From contig DDEQ01000043.1 of NCBI GenBank assembly GCA_002336105.1, positions 43,540 to 76,521 on the forward strand: 32,982 bases of DNA, given 5' to 3'. This DNA is from Chthonomonas sp. UBA1950. Lineage in GTDB: Bacteria > Armatimonadota > Fimbriimonadia > Fimbriimonadales > Fimbriimonadaceae. Positions 15,891 to 23,592 of the stretch are shown piece after piece. Positions within the stretch are counted from its first letter, which is position 1, and each line of letters opens with the position of its first letter. The notes below the pieces were generated by a model. The model was given only the letters and a program-made list of their open reading frames with translations, was not told the DNA's origin and ran no database searches. Position numbers and translations under genes: made by a program.

Positions 15891-17624
15891 CTAGCGGCCA
15901 CCTAGTCCAGTGAGTGCATTGCCTTCTACGATATATTTCTGACTGGCAAAGAAGAGTGCCAGCACTGGAATGATCGTCATTGTAGCAAATGCCATGAGAA
16001 GTCCTGGCTCGCCGCCACGGTCACCCATGAAGAGCTGAAGTCCGTAACTCAACGGCATGTGCTCCGGAGAGTTGATGTAGATCAGCGGCCCCATGAAGTT
16101 GTTCCAAGTGCCCATGAAGGTCGTGACCGCGATAAAAGCAATGGCTGCTTTTGTCTGCGGCATCATGATCTGCCAGAACGTGCGGATGTAAGTACATCCG
16201 TCGATTTTCGCAGCATCCTCAAGCTCCATCGGAACCTGTTTGAAGAACTGCCGAAGCAAAAAGATCGTGAACGCGCTACCGAAAAAGGCGGGCACCCAGA
16301 GTGGGTACAAAGTGTCGACACCGTGAAGAGTTCGCCAGATTAGGAACTGCGGTAGCAACGTCACTGCACCTGGAAGCATCATCGTGCTCAGAAGAATTGA
16401 GAACAAGACATCTCTTCCTGGGAATACCATTCGCGAAAACGCATACGCGACGATTGAAGAACTCAAGATAGTGCCGATGACCGTCAGGACAACAAGGATT
16501 AGTGTGTTCTGAAGGTAAACGAGACCGTTATGCGTCTCGATCGGCAAGTATTCTAGCGCTTCGGGGTAGTTCTGGAATCGCAGTCCAACTTCACGAACTG
16601 GGGTCACCTCTGCTGGAGGATAGATTGCTTCCTTCCCTTTGAGTGATGCAGGCTCAAGAACAGAGACTCGTCTCTGGCCATCTTCCATCTCCTCGATGAC
16701 GATTCCCTTCACCACTGATCCGTCCATCTTAACAGTCACAATGGGGACGTCCTTTGGCACCAATTTGAAGGCATCCATTTTGGCTTTGAAGGTCTGCCCG
16801 CGCAACGCCATTGGACGCTGAATGTCCGCTTGCGCGGTCCCATCGGTGTTCATTTCGATCAGATTTACCTGAACCGTCTCGCCTTGATAAGAAGCTTCAT
16901 AGAGCGGAAACTTCTTGTCAATGTACTTCATCGTTTGCTGCACCTTAGGAACCCAAACGATCCCGTTAGGCGAAGACATGTCTCGGTCTTCTTTGAAAGA
17001 AGTGATCAGCAAGAAGGCAAAAGGCAAACCAAAGACTACCGATCCGGCGATCAAAGTGATCTGGATGACGACTGCTTTAACCATGCCTCGACCCGCAGTG
17101 GCGCGGCCAACGTAGATCATCGCCGCCATCGAAGCAAGAGCCAGCAGAATGATCGCAACTGCAGTTCCTAATGAAAGCGGTATGCCGCCTTTGATTATCT
17201 CGATCTTGTTCTCAGAGTCCCGCAGATATAGGAACAAAACGACTGCGGTAGCAACAGCCCAAATACCTGCCGCTCTTAAGCGCTGAGACCGTTCCTGAGC
17301 ATTCATCGCTAGCCAAGCCTGAACCAATCTTGAGATCGCCACGACCCCAGAAACAAGAACGGCCCAAGCCAGGAATGGCATCGCAAACCAAACTAGCGGG
17401 AACTTGAGTTCTTTTCCATCTCGAACTCCCGGCATTGCCAGCCCGACAAGTAACAAAACTGCACCGAGGATGCCCGACAGAATAAGTCCACGTTGAGCCT
17501 TTTTCGCATCTAGACCAGGCGACTTAGCCGCCAAAGAGATACCCAAGAAGGCGAAGCGAAATGCACAGCCCCATCCCGCCCAGCTCAGCAACGTACCGAC
17601 GGCAAACAGTAGTTTGTCGTTCAT
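15891..17624 (-). CDS. Sugar ABC transporter permease, MalG-like, with extra N-terminal membrane region and soluble insertion
   Basis: A 577-aa inner-membrane permease, about twice the usual ~280 aa. Residues 1-180 add roughly four transmembrane segments. A canonical first MalG helix follows (FGLPFAFLLITSFKEDRDM, about 197-215) with WVPK. Instead of the usual short loop there are about 120 soluble residues (232-350) with a beta-rich, SH3-like look (GETVQVNLIEM, MDGSVVKGIVIEEM). The five-helix core then resumes at NTLILVVLTVIGT, and the EAA loop DAAKIDGCTYIRTFWQIMMP (about 467-487) contacts an ATPase. The start overlaps the stop of the binding-protein/permease fusion by four bases (ATGA). No ATPase gene is nearby, so a shared MsmX/UgpC-type ATPase encoded elsewhere is inferred. 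Confidence 0.92.
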   Translation of the reverse strand: MNDKLLFAVGTLLSWAGWGCAFRFAFLGISLAAKSPGLDAKKAQRGLILSGILGAVLLLVGLAMPGVRDGKELKFPLVWFAMPFLAWAVLVSGVVAISRLVQAWLAMNAQERSQRLRAAGIWAVATAVVLFLYLRDSENKIEIIKGGIPLSLGTAVAIILLALASMAAMIYVGRATAGRGMVKAVVIQITLIAGSVVFGLPFAFLLITSFKEDRDMSSPNGIVWVPKVQQTMKYIDKKFPLYEASYQGETVQVNLIEMNTDGTAQADIQRPMALRGQTFKAKMDAFKLVPKDVPIVTVKMDGSVVKGIVIEEMEDGQRRVSVLEPASLKGKEAIYPPAEVTPVREVGLRFQNYPEALEYLPIETHNGLVYLQNTLILVVLTVIGTILSSSIVAYAFSRMVFPGRDVLFSILLSTMMLPGAVTLLPQFLIWRTLHGVDTLYPLWVPAFFGSAFTIFLLRQFFKQVPMELEDAAKIDGCTYIRTFWQIMMPQTKAAIAFIAVTTFMGTWNNFMGPLIYINSPEHMPLSYGLQLFMGDRGGEPGLLMAFATMTIIPVLALFFASQKYIVEGNALTGLGGR

Positions 17625-20065
17625 TTGTCCACCTCGTAGTGCACCCAGCGAGGGGCAAGCTTAAATTGCGTAAAGGTCAGAAGCAAAATGATTGCGAAGA
17701 TCATCCAAGCTAGTGCCGAAGCATAGCCCATCTTAAAGTAGCCAAATCCGTTGCGGAAGAGATGATACACAGGGATGAGCATCGAATCATCCGGCCCGAC
17801 TGAACCATCCGACGCGGGCTTCATGATATAAACCCGGTCGAACTCTTGCATCGCGCCGATGAAACCCATGACCGCATTAAAGAAGATAATCGGACTCAAC
17901 TGAGGGAAGGTGATGTTCCAAAACTGCTGTTTCGGCGTCGCTCCATCGATGGAAGCAGCCTCATAAAGCGTCGTAGGGACACCCTTTAGTCCAGCGAGCC
18001 AAAGAAGCATTCCGCTTCCTGCTCCCCAAACTCCCATCACGATGAGTGCGCTCTTTGACCAGTCCGCCGACTGCAACCAAGCAGGTGGAGCTAAACCTAA
18101 CCAAGGTGTAATCGTTTGCTGCCAACCCGCATTGATCAGTCCTTTGTTAGGGTCTGGGGTTAAGACCCATGTCCAAAGAACGGCACTCGCAACGCCTGGC
18201 ACGATCGCTGGCATGTAGAAGAATGTGCGATAGAAGCGCATTCCACGGCTAGCAGTGTTCAGCAGGAGGGCAATCAAAAGCCCGGTGGTCAAACCAAGGG
18301 GAACACCAACCGCCGCCAAATAGATGGCATTTGAGAAGGCTTTGATAACCAAGGCTCGGTCTGTCCCAAACATATCGGTGTAGTTCTTGAGACCTATCCA
18401 ACGAGCCTCGTTCAGCACGTCATAGCGAGTGAAGCTGAAAAAGAGCGATGCCAACATAGGGCCAGCCGTGAAGACGACAAAACCGATCACCCAAGGCGCT
18501 ACAAAAAGATAAGCCCACAGTGCTTCGGTTCGGGCCAATCGCCCCATCTTCAATCGCGAGAACCAAACCAGGAGGGCTACCAAAACAGCGATGCCAGCGG
18601 TAATGCCGACCTTAACCGGAATCGACAGATCCAGAACGGGATACTTCTCTTTCTCGTAGTTAGCGTCCAGTTCTTGTTGCACAACTGCCTGCGCGGTTCT
18701 CAAAGCTTCAGACGGACTCTTCTTTTTATACAGAGCAGTCTCGAACGCCTTGACGTGTTGATCCCAAAGAAGCTGCCCCGCAAAGGTTGCCGGTCGAATT
18801 CTGCCATAAGGAAACATGTCGATGTGCATGCGCATCGCATCGGCAAACTTCTTGTCGGCAGGTTTGAACTTCTTGAAAATGGCTTCGTTTGCTTCGCTCG
18901 ACGCCGTCAAAGGAGCGATGAAGGATCTGCCCTTATGTCGTTCCCAATCTCGCTGTGCATCACATTGGATGAGACGTCCTTCGGTAGACGTCGCAAATTT
19001 GATATACTCCCACGCCGCATCAACATGCTTCGCGTTTCGAGGTATCGCCAGCGAGAAACCACCTAACCAGGTGATGAACTTGTCCTTTTCGTTCTTAAAC
19101 TCGCCTCTTTGATAGAATCGATCATCCGGAACTGGAGCTGGGGCAACGCCAAAGTCGATGTCTGGCGAATACCGCGACATATCGTTGAGAATCCAGTTGC
19201 CGTCAACTTTCATCACGACTTTGCCGATGGCAAAGGCATCATTTTCTTTCCCCAAGAAGCCCGAACTAAACTTGTTCGCGTTCTCGTATCCCCCTAAAAT
19301 GTCGTAACCATCGACCATGAACTTCAGGGCGGTTTCGTTCTGCTTCGTATCCAGGGTGCAGGTTCGTCCGTCCGGAGTCATGAAGCTACCGTTCATCTGG
19401 AACGAATACAAATAGAGCCAGGTGTTGCCGTAATTGGGCATATAGCCCGCACGTTTCAGACTCCCATCCTTGTTTTTGGAGGTGAGGACTTTGCTATAAG
19501 AAAGTGTTTCGCTCCAAGTTCTCGGAGGATTGTCTGGGTCTAGACCGGCCGCTCGGAGCCTATCTGCATTCTCTCTGAATACCTTCTTGTTGTAGAGGAG
19601 GATTCGGTCATCGGCTCCGGTAGGAATCCCGTAGACCTGTTTGTCCCAGATCGTCTCATCCCAAGCTGCTTTATAGTATTGCTTCGGTTTGGGGCATAGC
19701 GGATCGGCTTGATCTCGCTTGAGCAGGTCGTCTAGAGATCGGAATGCACCTTTGTTCGCCCAGTCCGAAAGAGTAAATCGATCCTGAAAAATGACGTCAG
19801 GGGCGACGTCTCCCACAATGCTCGTCAGGAGCTTCTGAGGGTTCATTCCCCCCGCTCCCATATTCAGAACTCGAACTTTAACATCAGGGTGTCTCCGCTC
19901 AAACTCGGCGATGACGGCTTGGTCGCCTTTCGAGTCGGGTCCAAGGGCCACACCCCAAATAATGAGTTCTTGTTGCTTAGCATGTTCACTTTGGGTGGTC
20001 GATGCACATCCACCCAAAGCTAGTAATCCTAGCATCGTAAGAAGGAAGCTCCTTTGGCTCTTCAT
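17621..20065 (-). CDS. Sugar ABC transporter: lipoprotein substrate-binding domain fused to MalF-type permease
   Basis: An 814-aa fusion. It begins with a lipoprotein signal and lipobox (LLALGGC, Cys about residue 19), then a family-1 solute-binding domain to about residue 455, with EFERRHPDVKVRVLNMGAGG and VYGIPTGADDRILLYNKKVF typical of carbohydrate-binding proteins. A transmembrane helix (about 483-505) leads into a six-helix MalF/UgpA-like permease; GLKNYTDMFG (about 556) and the EAA loop EAASIDGATPKQQFWNITFP (about 699-718) are clear. The binding domain is thus tethered to its own channel. Transcribed first, then coupled to the MalG-like gene. The sugar cannot be read from the sequence; no LacI-type operator or glycosidase was seen nearby. 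Confidence 0.94.
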   Translation of the reverse strand: MKSQRSFLLTMLGLLALGGCASTTQSEHAKQQELIIWGVALGPDSKGDQAVIAEFERRHPDVKVRVLNMGAGGMNPQKLLTSIVGDVAPDVIFQDRFTLSDWANKGAFRSLDDLLKRDQADPLCPKPKQYYKAAWDETIWDKQVYGIPTGADDRILLYNKKVFRENADRLRAAGLDPDNPPRTWSETLSYSKVLTSKNKDGSLKRAGYMPNYGNTWLYLYSFQMNGSFMTPDGRTCTLDTKQNETALKFMVDGYDILGGYENANKFSSGFLGKENDAFAIGKVVMKVDGNWILNDMSRYSPDIDFGVAPAPVPDDRFYQRGEFKNEKDKFITWLGGFSLAIPRNAKHVDAAWEYIKFATSTEGRLIQCDAQRDWERHKGRSFIAPLTASSEANEAIFKKFKPADKKFADAMRMHIDMFPYGRIRPATFAGQLLWDQHVKAFETALYKKKSPSEALRTAQAVVQQELDANYEKEKYPVLDLSIPVKVGITAGIAVLVALLVWFSRLKMGRLARTEALWAYLFVAPWVIGFVVFTAGPMLASLFFSFTRYDVLNEARWIGLKNYTDMFGTDRALVIKAFSNAIYLAAVGVPLGLTTGLLIALLLNTASRGMRFYRTFFYMPAIVPGVASAVLWTWVLTPDPNKGLINAGWQQTITPWLGLAPPAWLQSADWSKSALIVMGVWGAGSGMLLWLAGLKGVPTTLYEAASIDGATPKQQFWNITFPQLSPIIFFNAVMGFIGAMQEFDRVYIMKPASDGSVGPDDSMLIPVYHLFRNGFGYFKMGYASALAWMIFAIILLLTFTQFKLAPRWVHYEVDK

Positions 20066-20175
20066 ATTAACAATGCTATCTTACGCTCAACCCTGCAAAA
20101 AACGCGAGTTGTGAATACCTATTCTGAACCTAGCGATATATCTTTGCGCAACAAACGCAGAGTCAGTGCCACTCT

Positions 20176-21918
20176 TTACCCCTTATAGCCGGGAATATCC
20201 TGCAAACTGATCTCATACTTCCCTTCGGAACCTTGCCCCGTCAATACGATCAAAAAGGTAGTAACCTCGTTCACTTTCACTATCCCAAAGCTATTGGCAT
20301 CGTCGATTCTGGTTAACCCAAACCCGGTTTGCGAGCCATTCTGATCGTAGACGTCAATTCCATAGTTACCTGAACGCCTCAATCGCATCAGCATTGGTTC
20401 GTTGGGCTTCACCGTCAACTTCCACACCTGAGTCTCTGATCCATTGATAGTTCCAATGGCTGCGACTGCCTTACTGAACTCTTTCGGCTGAAGCACAGAG
20501 CGAACGAGTTGATACTCTCCGCCCCCCCCGTTACCCATGCAGGAAACGCCAACCAGATACTTCCCAGGAGTTCGCACCACCATTTTCCAATTGCTTTCGG
20601 TTTGATCAACACCAAACTGATCGCTCCAATAGCCAGCACCATCTGCAGCCATCCTAACCGATGTCGATTGAGAAAACATCTTGTTTTGAAACTTGAACGT
20701 CATCACCTCACCCACTTGGGCATCAAAAGCCCAGTAGTCGTACCGTCCAATCGTTAGGGCGCCTTTCTGTGTTTCTCCCGCGGTGAACTTCCTTGTCCCT
20801 TCGTGGACGACAAGCTGGTATTTGCCGTCAGGAGCCCCCAACCCATTCGAGGAAATCCATAAAGTTGAATCCCGATAGACGGAAAAGAGCTTCGATCTAC
20901 CATCACGATCTCTCGACGGTAAAAATCGAACCGGGCTGCTGGCTGATACCGACTGCCCATTTGCCTTTGGAAAAAAAGGATTTGTCTCGTCTTTGGATAA
21001 ATCGAATTTCGAGAAATCAGGCTTCTCGTTTACATAAATCTGTGAGTCCGAGCCGAGGTTTCGTGTTTCGACTTCTAGAATCTGGCCAGCTTTGACATCA
21101 ATTTGGACAAATTGAGAATTACCGTTGATCGCTGTCGTCGTACCGCTGTCTTTCAGGTTCAGTTGAACAGGCTCAACTGCTCTAGCTCCGATTCGCACAG
21201 TTTTGCCCCGCTCAAACATCTCCTCCAAAACGTAGTAGTCCCCGTCCACGGGGGCAATGATTGTGTTCGGAATGGGTGGATTGATAGCTCGTTCAAGGTG
21301 AGCATCTGGCAAGCCATATTGCGAAATCGTCAAGAGCCCCGATGGTGTTGTGTACTTTTGGTCGTTCGGGTTCTCCGAAAACAGTTGCGCAATTTGAGCT
21401 TTCTTCATTGGAACTCGCGCAAAGAAGCGTTGTCCTACCTCGATCTTCCGTTCTGCAACCGACCCGACCGTTACGTCTAAGCAATCGTTGACGGTGTACC
21501 TAATGGCCGCACCTCCTCCCGACTTATCGTGAAGAGCTCGTAATCTGAGCTTGTACTCTCCCGGAGTTGTGCAACGCCAAAACAACAGCGGTTTCTGCTC
21601 CCCTGGGTAGCGATCATCGTTCATCGCCACAACCTGCCCCTTAGAATCGACAATTTCCAAAGCTGGGTCAAAAACGTCACTCTTGGCCTCAGCTAATACC
21701 GTCTGATTGTCTTTAAGTTGCAGAGTCCAATCGCAAGGTTCGCCCGGAGTCAAAAGGCATCGCTTTTCATCGCCACCCAGATATCGAGATAATTCAGTTT
21801 CTATCGCTCGGGTCGAGTTGATAGAGTTATCACGCATCGAACCACCCTGCTGAACAACTGCCGATCGGGATCCTGCCGATCCAACGGTTAACACTGCAAC
21901 CAAGATACTTGTCATCAT
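20176..21918 (-). CDS. Secreted protein with PPC-like beta-sandwich repeats, function unknown
   Basis: A 580-aa protein with a signal-like start (MMTSILVAVLTVGSAGS). Several segments resemble bacterial pre-peptidase C-terminal (PPC) domains: VFDPALEIVDSKGQVVAMND, then GEYKLRLRAL (about 80-130); GQILEVETRNLGSDSQIYV (about 275); GEVMTFKFQNKMF with GKYLVGVSCMGNGGGGEYQL (about 400-470); and MLMRLRRSGNYGIDVYDQNG with GSEGKYEISLQDI at the C-terminus. At least four such repeats seem present, but no protease or other catalytic domain. PPC domains usually serve as secreted adjuncts, so this may be a surface or scaffold protein. It lies upstream of the ABC operon on the same strand with a 110-nt gap, and head-to-head with the riboswitch gene. 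Confidence 0.75.
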   Translation of the reverse strand: MMTSILVAVLTVGSAGSRSAVVQQGGSMRDNSINSTRAIETELSRYLGGDEKRCLLTPGEPCDWTLQLKDNQTVLAEAKSDVFDPALEIVDSKGQVVAMNDDRYPGEQKPLLFWRCTTPGEYKLRLRALHDKSGGGAAIRYTVNDCLDVTVGSVAERKIEVGQRFFARVPMKKAQIAQLFSENPNDQKYTTPSGLLTISQYGLPDAHLERAINPPIPNTIIAPVDGDYYVLEEMFERGKTVRIGARAVEPVQLNLKDSGTTTAINGNSQFVQIDVKAGQILEVETRNLGSDSQIYVNEKPDFSKFDLSKDETNPFFPKANGQSVSASSPVRFLPSRDRDGRSKLFSVYRDSTLWISSNGLGAPDGKYQLVVHEGTRKFTAGETQKGALTIGRYDYWAFDAQVGEVMTFKFQNKMFSQSTSVRMAADGAGYWSDQFGVDQTESNWKMVVRTPGKYLVGVSCMGNGGGGEYQLVRSVLQPKEFSKAVAAIGTINGSETQVWKLTVKPNEPMLMRLRRSGNYGIDVYDQNGSQTGFGLTRIDDANSFGIVKVNEVTTFLIVLTGQGSEGKYEISLQDIPGYKG

Positions 21919-21951
21919 TATCGCTTCACCAACTAGTCGGACGCAGACTTA

Positions 21952-21983
21952 GCAGGCAATGGTAACACACCATATTCGCCTGC
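21952..21983. repeat. Interrupted inverted repeat between divergent genes
   Basis: GCAGGC-A-ATGGT pairs with ACCAT-ATTC-GCCTGC (6 + 5 bp, asymmetric interior bulge, loop AACAC), located 33 nt upstream of the PPC-protein start and about 110 nt before the riboswitch. It could be a leader hairpin of the minus-strand mRNA or an operator. Function unknown. Confidence 0.4.
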
Positions 21984-22040
21984 CAATTCAACACTTCCCT
22001 GTGTTAGCTGACAGATGGTTCGCAAAATCAGAATTCTCGG

Positions 22041-22069
22041 AAGACATTCAGCGTATGAAAAAGTATCAT
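22041..22069 (+). promoter_or_regulatory. Candidate sigma-70-type promoter for the riboswitch transcript
   Basis: AAGACA (22041-22046) and TATCAT (22064-22069) are separated by 17 bp and match 4/6 and 5/6 of the consensus. Transcription would begin near 22076, just before a 7-bp hairpin (CTCGCAA/TTGCGAG, 22080-22095) and the riboswitch. Prediction by eye only. Confidence 0.4.
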
Positions 22070-22095
22070 GTTGAACGTGCTCGCAAGGTTGCGAG

Positions 22096-22213
22096 TACGC
22101 CTATGCCGAATGCCGTGAAAGCGGCAACGGGGGAACCGAAATCGGGGCGAATGCTGGGTAACCAGTAAGGATAGTTCTTGGTCCGAGCCCGTCAGCTAAC
22201 TTCGTAGGCGCAT
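22096..22213 (+). ncRNA. Cyclic di-AMP riboswitch (ydaO/yuaA type)
   Basis: The region matches the ydaO-class aptamer as I know it. P1 is CGCCTA (22098-22103) pairing with TAGGCG (22205-22210). The conserved cores are GGGGGAACC (22129-22137), GGGGCGAATGC (22144-22154, usual GGGGUGAAUCC), and the 3' signature GTCCGAGCCCGTCAGCTAAC followed by TTCGTAGGCG (22181-22210). Additional stems are TGCCG/CGGCA and CTGG-GTAA-CCAG with a GNRA-type loop. This class binds c-di-AMP and normally turns expression off when the ligand is high. It sits 35 nt before the ribosome-binding site of the 94-aa gene. Confidence 0.92.
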
Positions 22214-22220
22214 GCAGGAA

Positions 22221-22241
22221 CCAGGCTGAGCCTGGAGGAGG
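22221..22241 (+). promoter_or_regulatory. Hairpin overlapping a strong Shine-Dalgarno: likely riboswitch expression platform
   Basis: CCAGGC pairs with GCCTGG (22221-22226 and 22230-22235) around TGA. Its 3' arm overlaps the first bases of the unusually strong ribosome site GGAGGAGG (22234-22241), which is spaced 7 nt from the ATG at 22249. There is no terminator between aptamer and gene, so control is probably at translation or through a longer alternative fold. The site also picks 22249 over the ATG at 22245, which opens only a 6-codon frame. Confidence 0.6.
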
Positions 22242-22248
22242 AAAATGA

Positions 22249-22533
22249 ATGCTCACAGAGTTTGAGGTGCGTCAACGGATGGAAGACATCCAACAGTCGC
22301 AAGCCACGCCATTTCGAAAGGTGCGAATGCTCCTAAGGATTGGAAAGTCACTCAAAACTCAGGGCCGGTCACTTCGACTGGCAAAACGGCAATTAGCCAA
22401 ACAAGCTGATCGAAATACATCAGCGATTTTAACCAGAATGGAGATGCGCACCAGCGTCTTGCATGAAGATGTGCGAGAGGCTGCTGACGACATTCTTCGT
22501 ACAGGTGATAAGCCTCACGTTGTCATGATGTAA
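22249..22533 (+). CDS. Small basic helical protein of unknown function under c-di-AMP riboswitch control
   Basis: A 94-aa protein with no signal peptide or transmembrane segment. It is strongly helical and rich in Arg/Lys, with FRKVRMLLRIGKSLKTQGRS and LRLAKRQLAKQADRN in the middle, an acidic HEDVREAADDIL near the end and the tail HVVMM. Nothing in it matches a family I know. The strong Shine-Dalgarno GGAGGAGG and the upstream c-di-AMP riboswitch support it as a real gene. c-di-AMP riboswitches usually control wall-remodelling enzymes, potassium or osmolyte transport, so an envelope or osmotic stress role is possible but unproven. It could bind RNA, DNA or a protein partner through its basic helix. 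It appears monocistronic, convergent with rsfS. Confidence 0.8.
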   Translation: MLTEFEVRQRMEDIQQSQATPFRKVRMLLRIGKSLKTQGRSLRLAKRQLAKQADRNTSAILTRMEMRTSVLHEDVREAADDILRTGDKPHVVMM

Positions 22534-22615
22534 GGCTCTTCAAGAGGAGAGACTTCAACCGATTTTTGGACGAGTCAATCCGCTTCTGGCGTCAAAGTTG
22601 ACAAAGGCAGCGCGA

Positions 22616-22652
22616 ACAAAATTGGGCCTCAGAGTTGAGGCCCAATCTCAGT
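22616..22652 (-). terminator. Bidirectional terminator between the 94-aa gene and rsfS
   Basis: ATTGGGCCTCA pairs perfectly with TGAGGCCCAAT (22621-22631 and 22636-22646) around GAGT. On the minus strand it is followed by TTGTTCG right after an AATTTT edge, directly after the rsfS stop. On the plus strand CTCAGTTTTC follows. It probably ends both transcripts. Confidence 0.85.
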
Positions 22653-23001
22653 TTTCATCCTGCGGGATGTTATAGCTTGGTCGCATATGTTTCCAGAACG
22701 ATTCCAGGTCATAAAACTGACGCTGTTCGTCTCGCATGACGTGCAACCAAACGTCGCCGTAATCGTGTAGAACCCAACCAGAACGGTCGCCTTCCGTTCG
22801 CAATGGTTTTTCTTTCATTTCGGTCATCTTTTCAAGCACCTTATCTGCAATCGACTGAACGTGTCGGTCGCTTGTGCCGCTACAAATGACGAAAAATTCT
22901 GCCATCGACGTCTTTTCATGGACATCAATGGACTCAATTCCTTCGGCTTTCATGTCATCCACGATCGCCATAATGTGGTCTAGCTTTTCTTGTGTTGTCA
23001 T
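22648..23001 (-). CDS. rsfS: Ribosomal silencing factor RsfS (Iojap/YbeB family)
   Basis: Binds ribosomal protein L14 (uL14) and blocks 30S-50S joining when nutrients are scarce. The 117-aa product shows IDVHEKTSMAEFFVICSGTS with DRHVQSIADKV, then GDRSGWVLHDYGDVWLHVM and FYDLESFW, all standard for the family. It starts immediately after the nadD stop with no gap, in the obg-nadD-rsfS cluster common to many bacteria. Confidence 0.96.
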   Translation of the reverse strand: MTTQEKLDHIMAIVDDMKAEGIESIDVHEKTSMAEFFVICSGTSDRHVQSIADKVLEKMTEMKEKPLRTEGDRSGWVLHDYGDVWLHVMRDEQRQFYDLESFWKHMRPSYNIPQDEN

Positions 23002-23592
23002 TCAGTTCTTGTAAAGTTTCTTCTGTTGAATGTATCGCAACACATCGGTTGGAACCAGTTTGCTTACATCCTTTCCAATTTTAATATCGAGCCGAATCTG
23101 TGAAGAAGCGACTTCGACTGGTTGCATTTGAACCACGTCAACGTACCTTTTAAATTCTTCGGGTACATGCATCATGACGTCAGCATCGGTGATCGGAGGT
23201 CGAACTACGACCCCAAATCGGCACATATGTGACAACCTATGCGGGTTTTTCCACTTTGGCAGTTCTTTAATGGCGTCAGTGCCAAGCAAAAACCAATAGT
23301 CCCCGGGCTGAACCATCATCAGTTCACTCAAGGTGTCTACAGCATAGCTGGGACCGCCACGAGTGAGTTCCATATCGCTCAGCGCAAACTTCGGATCATC
23401 AGCGATGAGCCGTTTCAGCATCTCCATTCGCTCCTCGCCCGTTGCCAAGGCGGCATTAGGTTTGAGCGGGTTTCGGTTATTTGGGATGAAAATGATCTCA
23501 TCCAAATCCAACCCAACGACGGCTGACCGCGCTAAGGCAAGGTGACCATTGTGGGGTGGATCAAAGCTACCGCCAAAAACTCCAATCTTCAT
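23002..23592 (-). CDS. nadD: Nicotinate-nucleotide adenylyltransferase
   Basis: Adenylates nicotinate mononucleotide to deamido-NAD, a core step of NAD synthesis. The 196-aa protein has the nucleotidyltransferase motif GVFGGSFDPPHNGHLALA at the N-terminus, FIPNNRNPLKP, WFLLGTDAIKELPKWKNPH and the C-terminal SSQIR variant of the ISSTxIR motif. The start abuts the obg stop (0-nt gap) and its stop abuts rsfS, so the three genes form one operon. Confidence 0.96.
   Translation of the reverse strand: MKIGVFGGSFDPPHNGHLALARSAVVGLDLDEIIFIPNNRNPLKPNAALATGEERMEMLKRLIADDPKFALSDMELTRGGPSYAVDTLSELMMVQPGDYWFLLGTDAIKELPKWKNPHRLSHMCRFGVVVRPPITDADVMMHVPEEFKRYVDVVQMQPVEVASSQIRLDIKIGKDVSKLVPTDVLRYIQQKKLYKN

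Noticed and set aside
21959..22168. 69-aa plus-strand frame upstream of the 94-aa gene
   Set aside because: It runs into the conserved aptamer core of the c-di-AMP riboswitch, has no ribosome site, and its sequence is explained by RNA structure.
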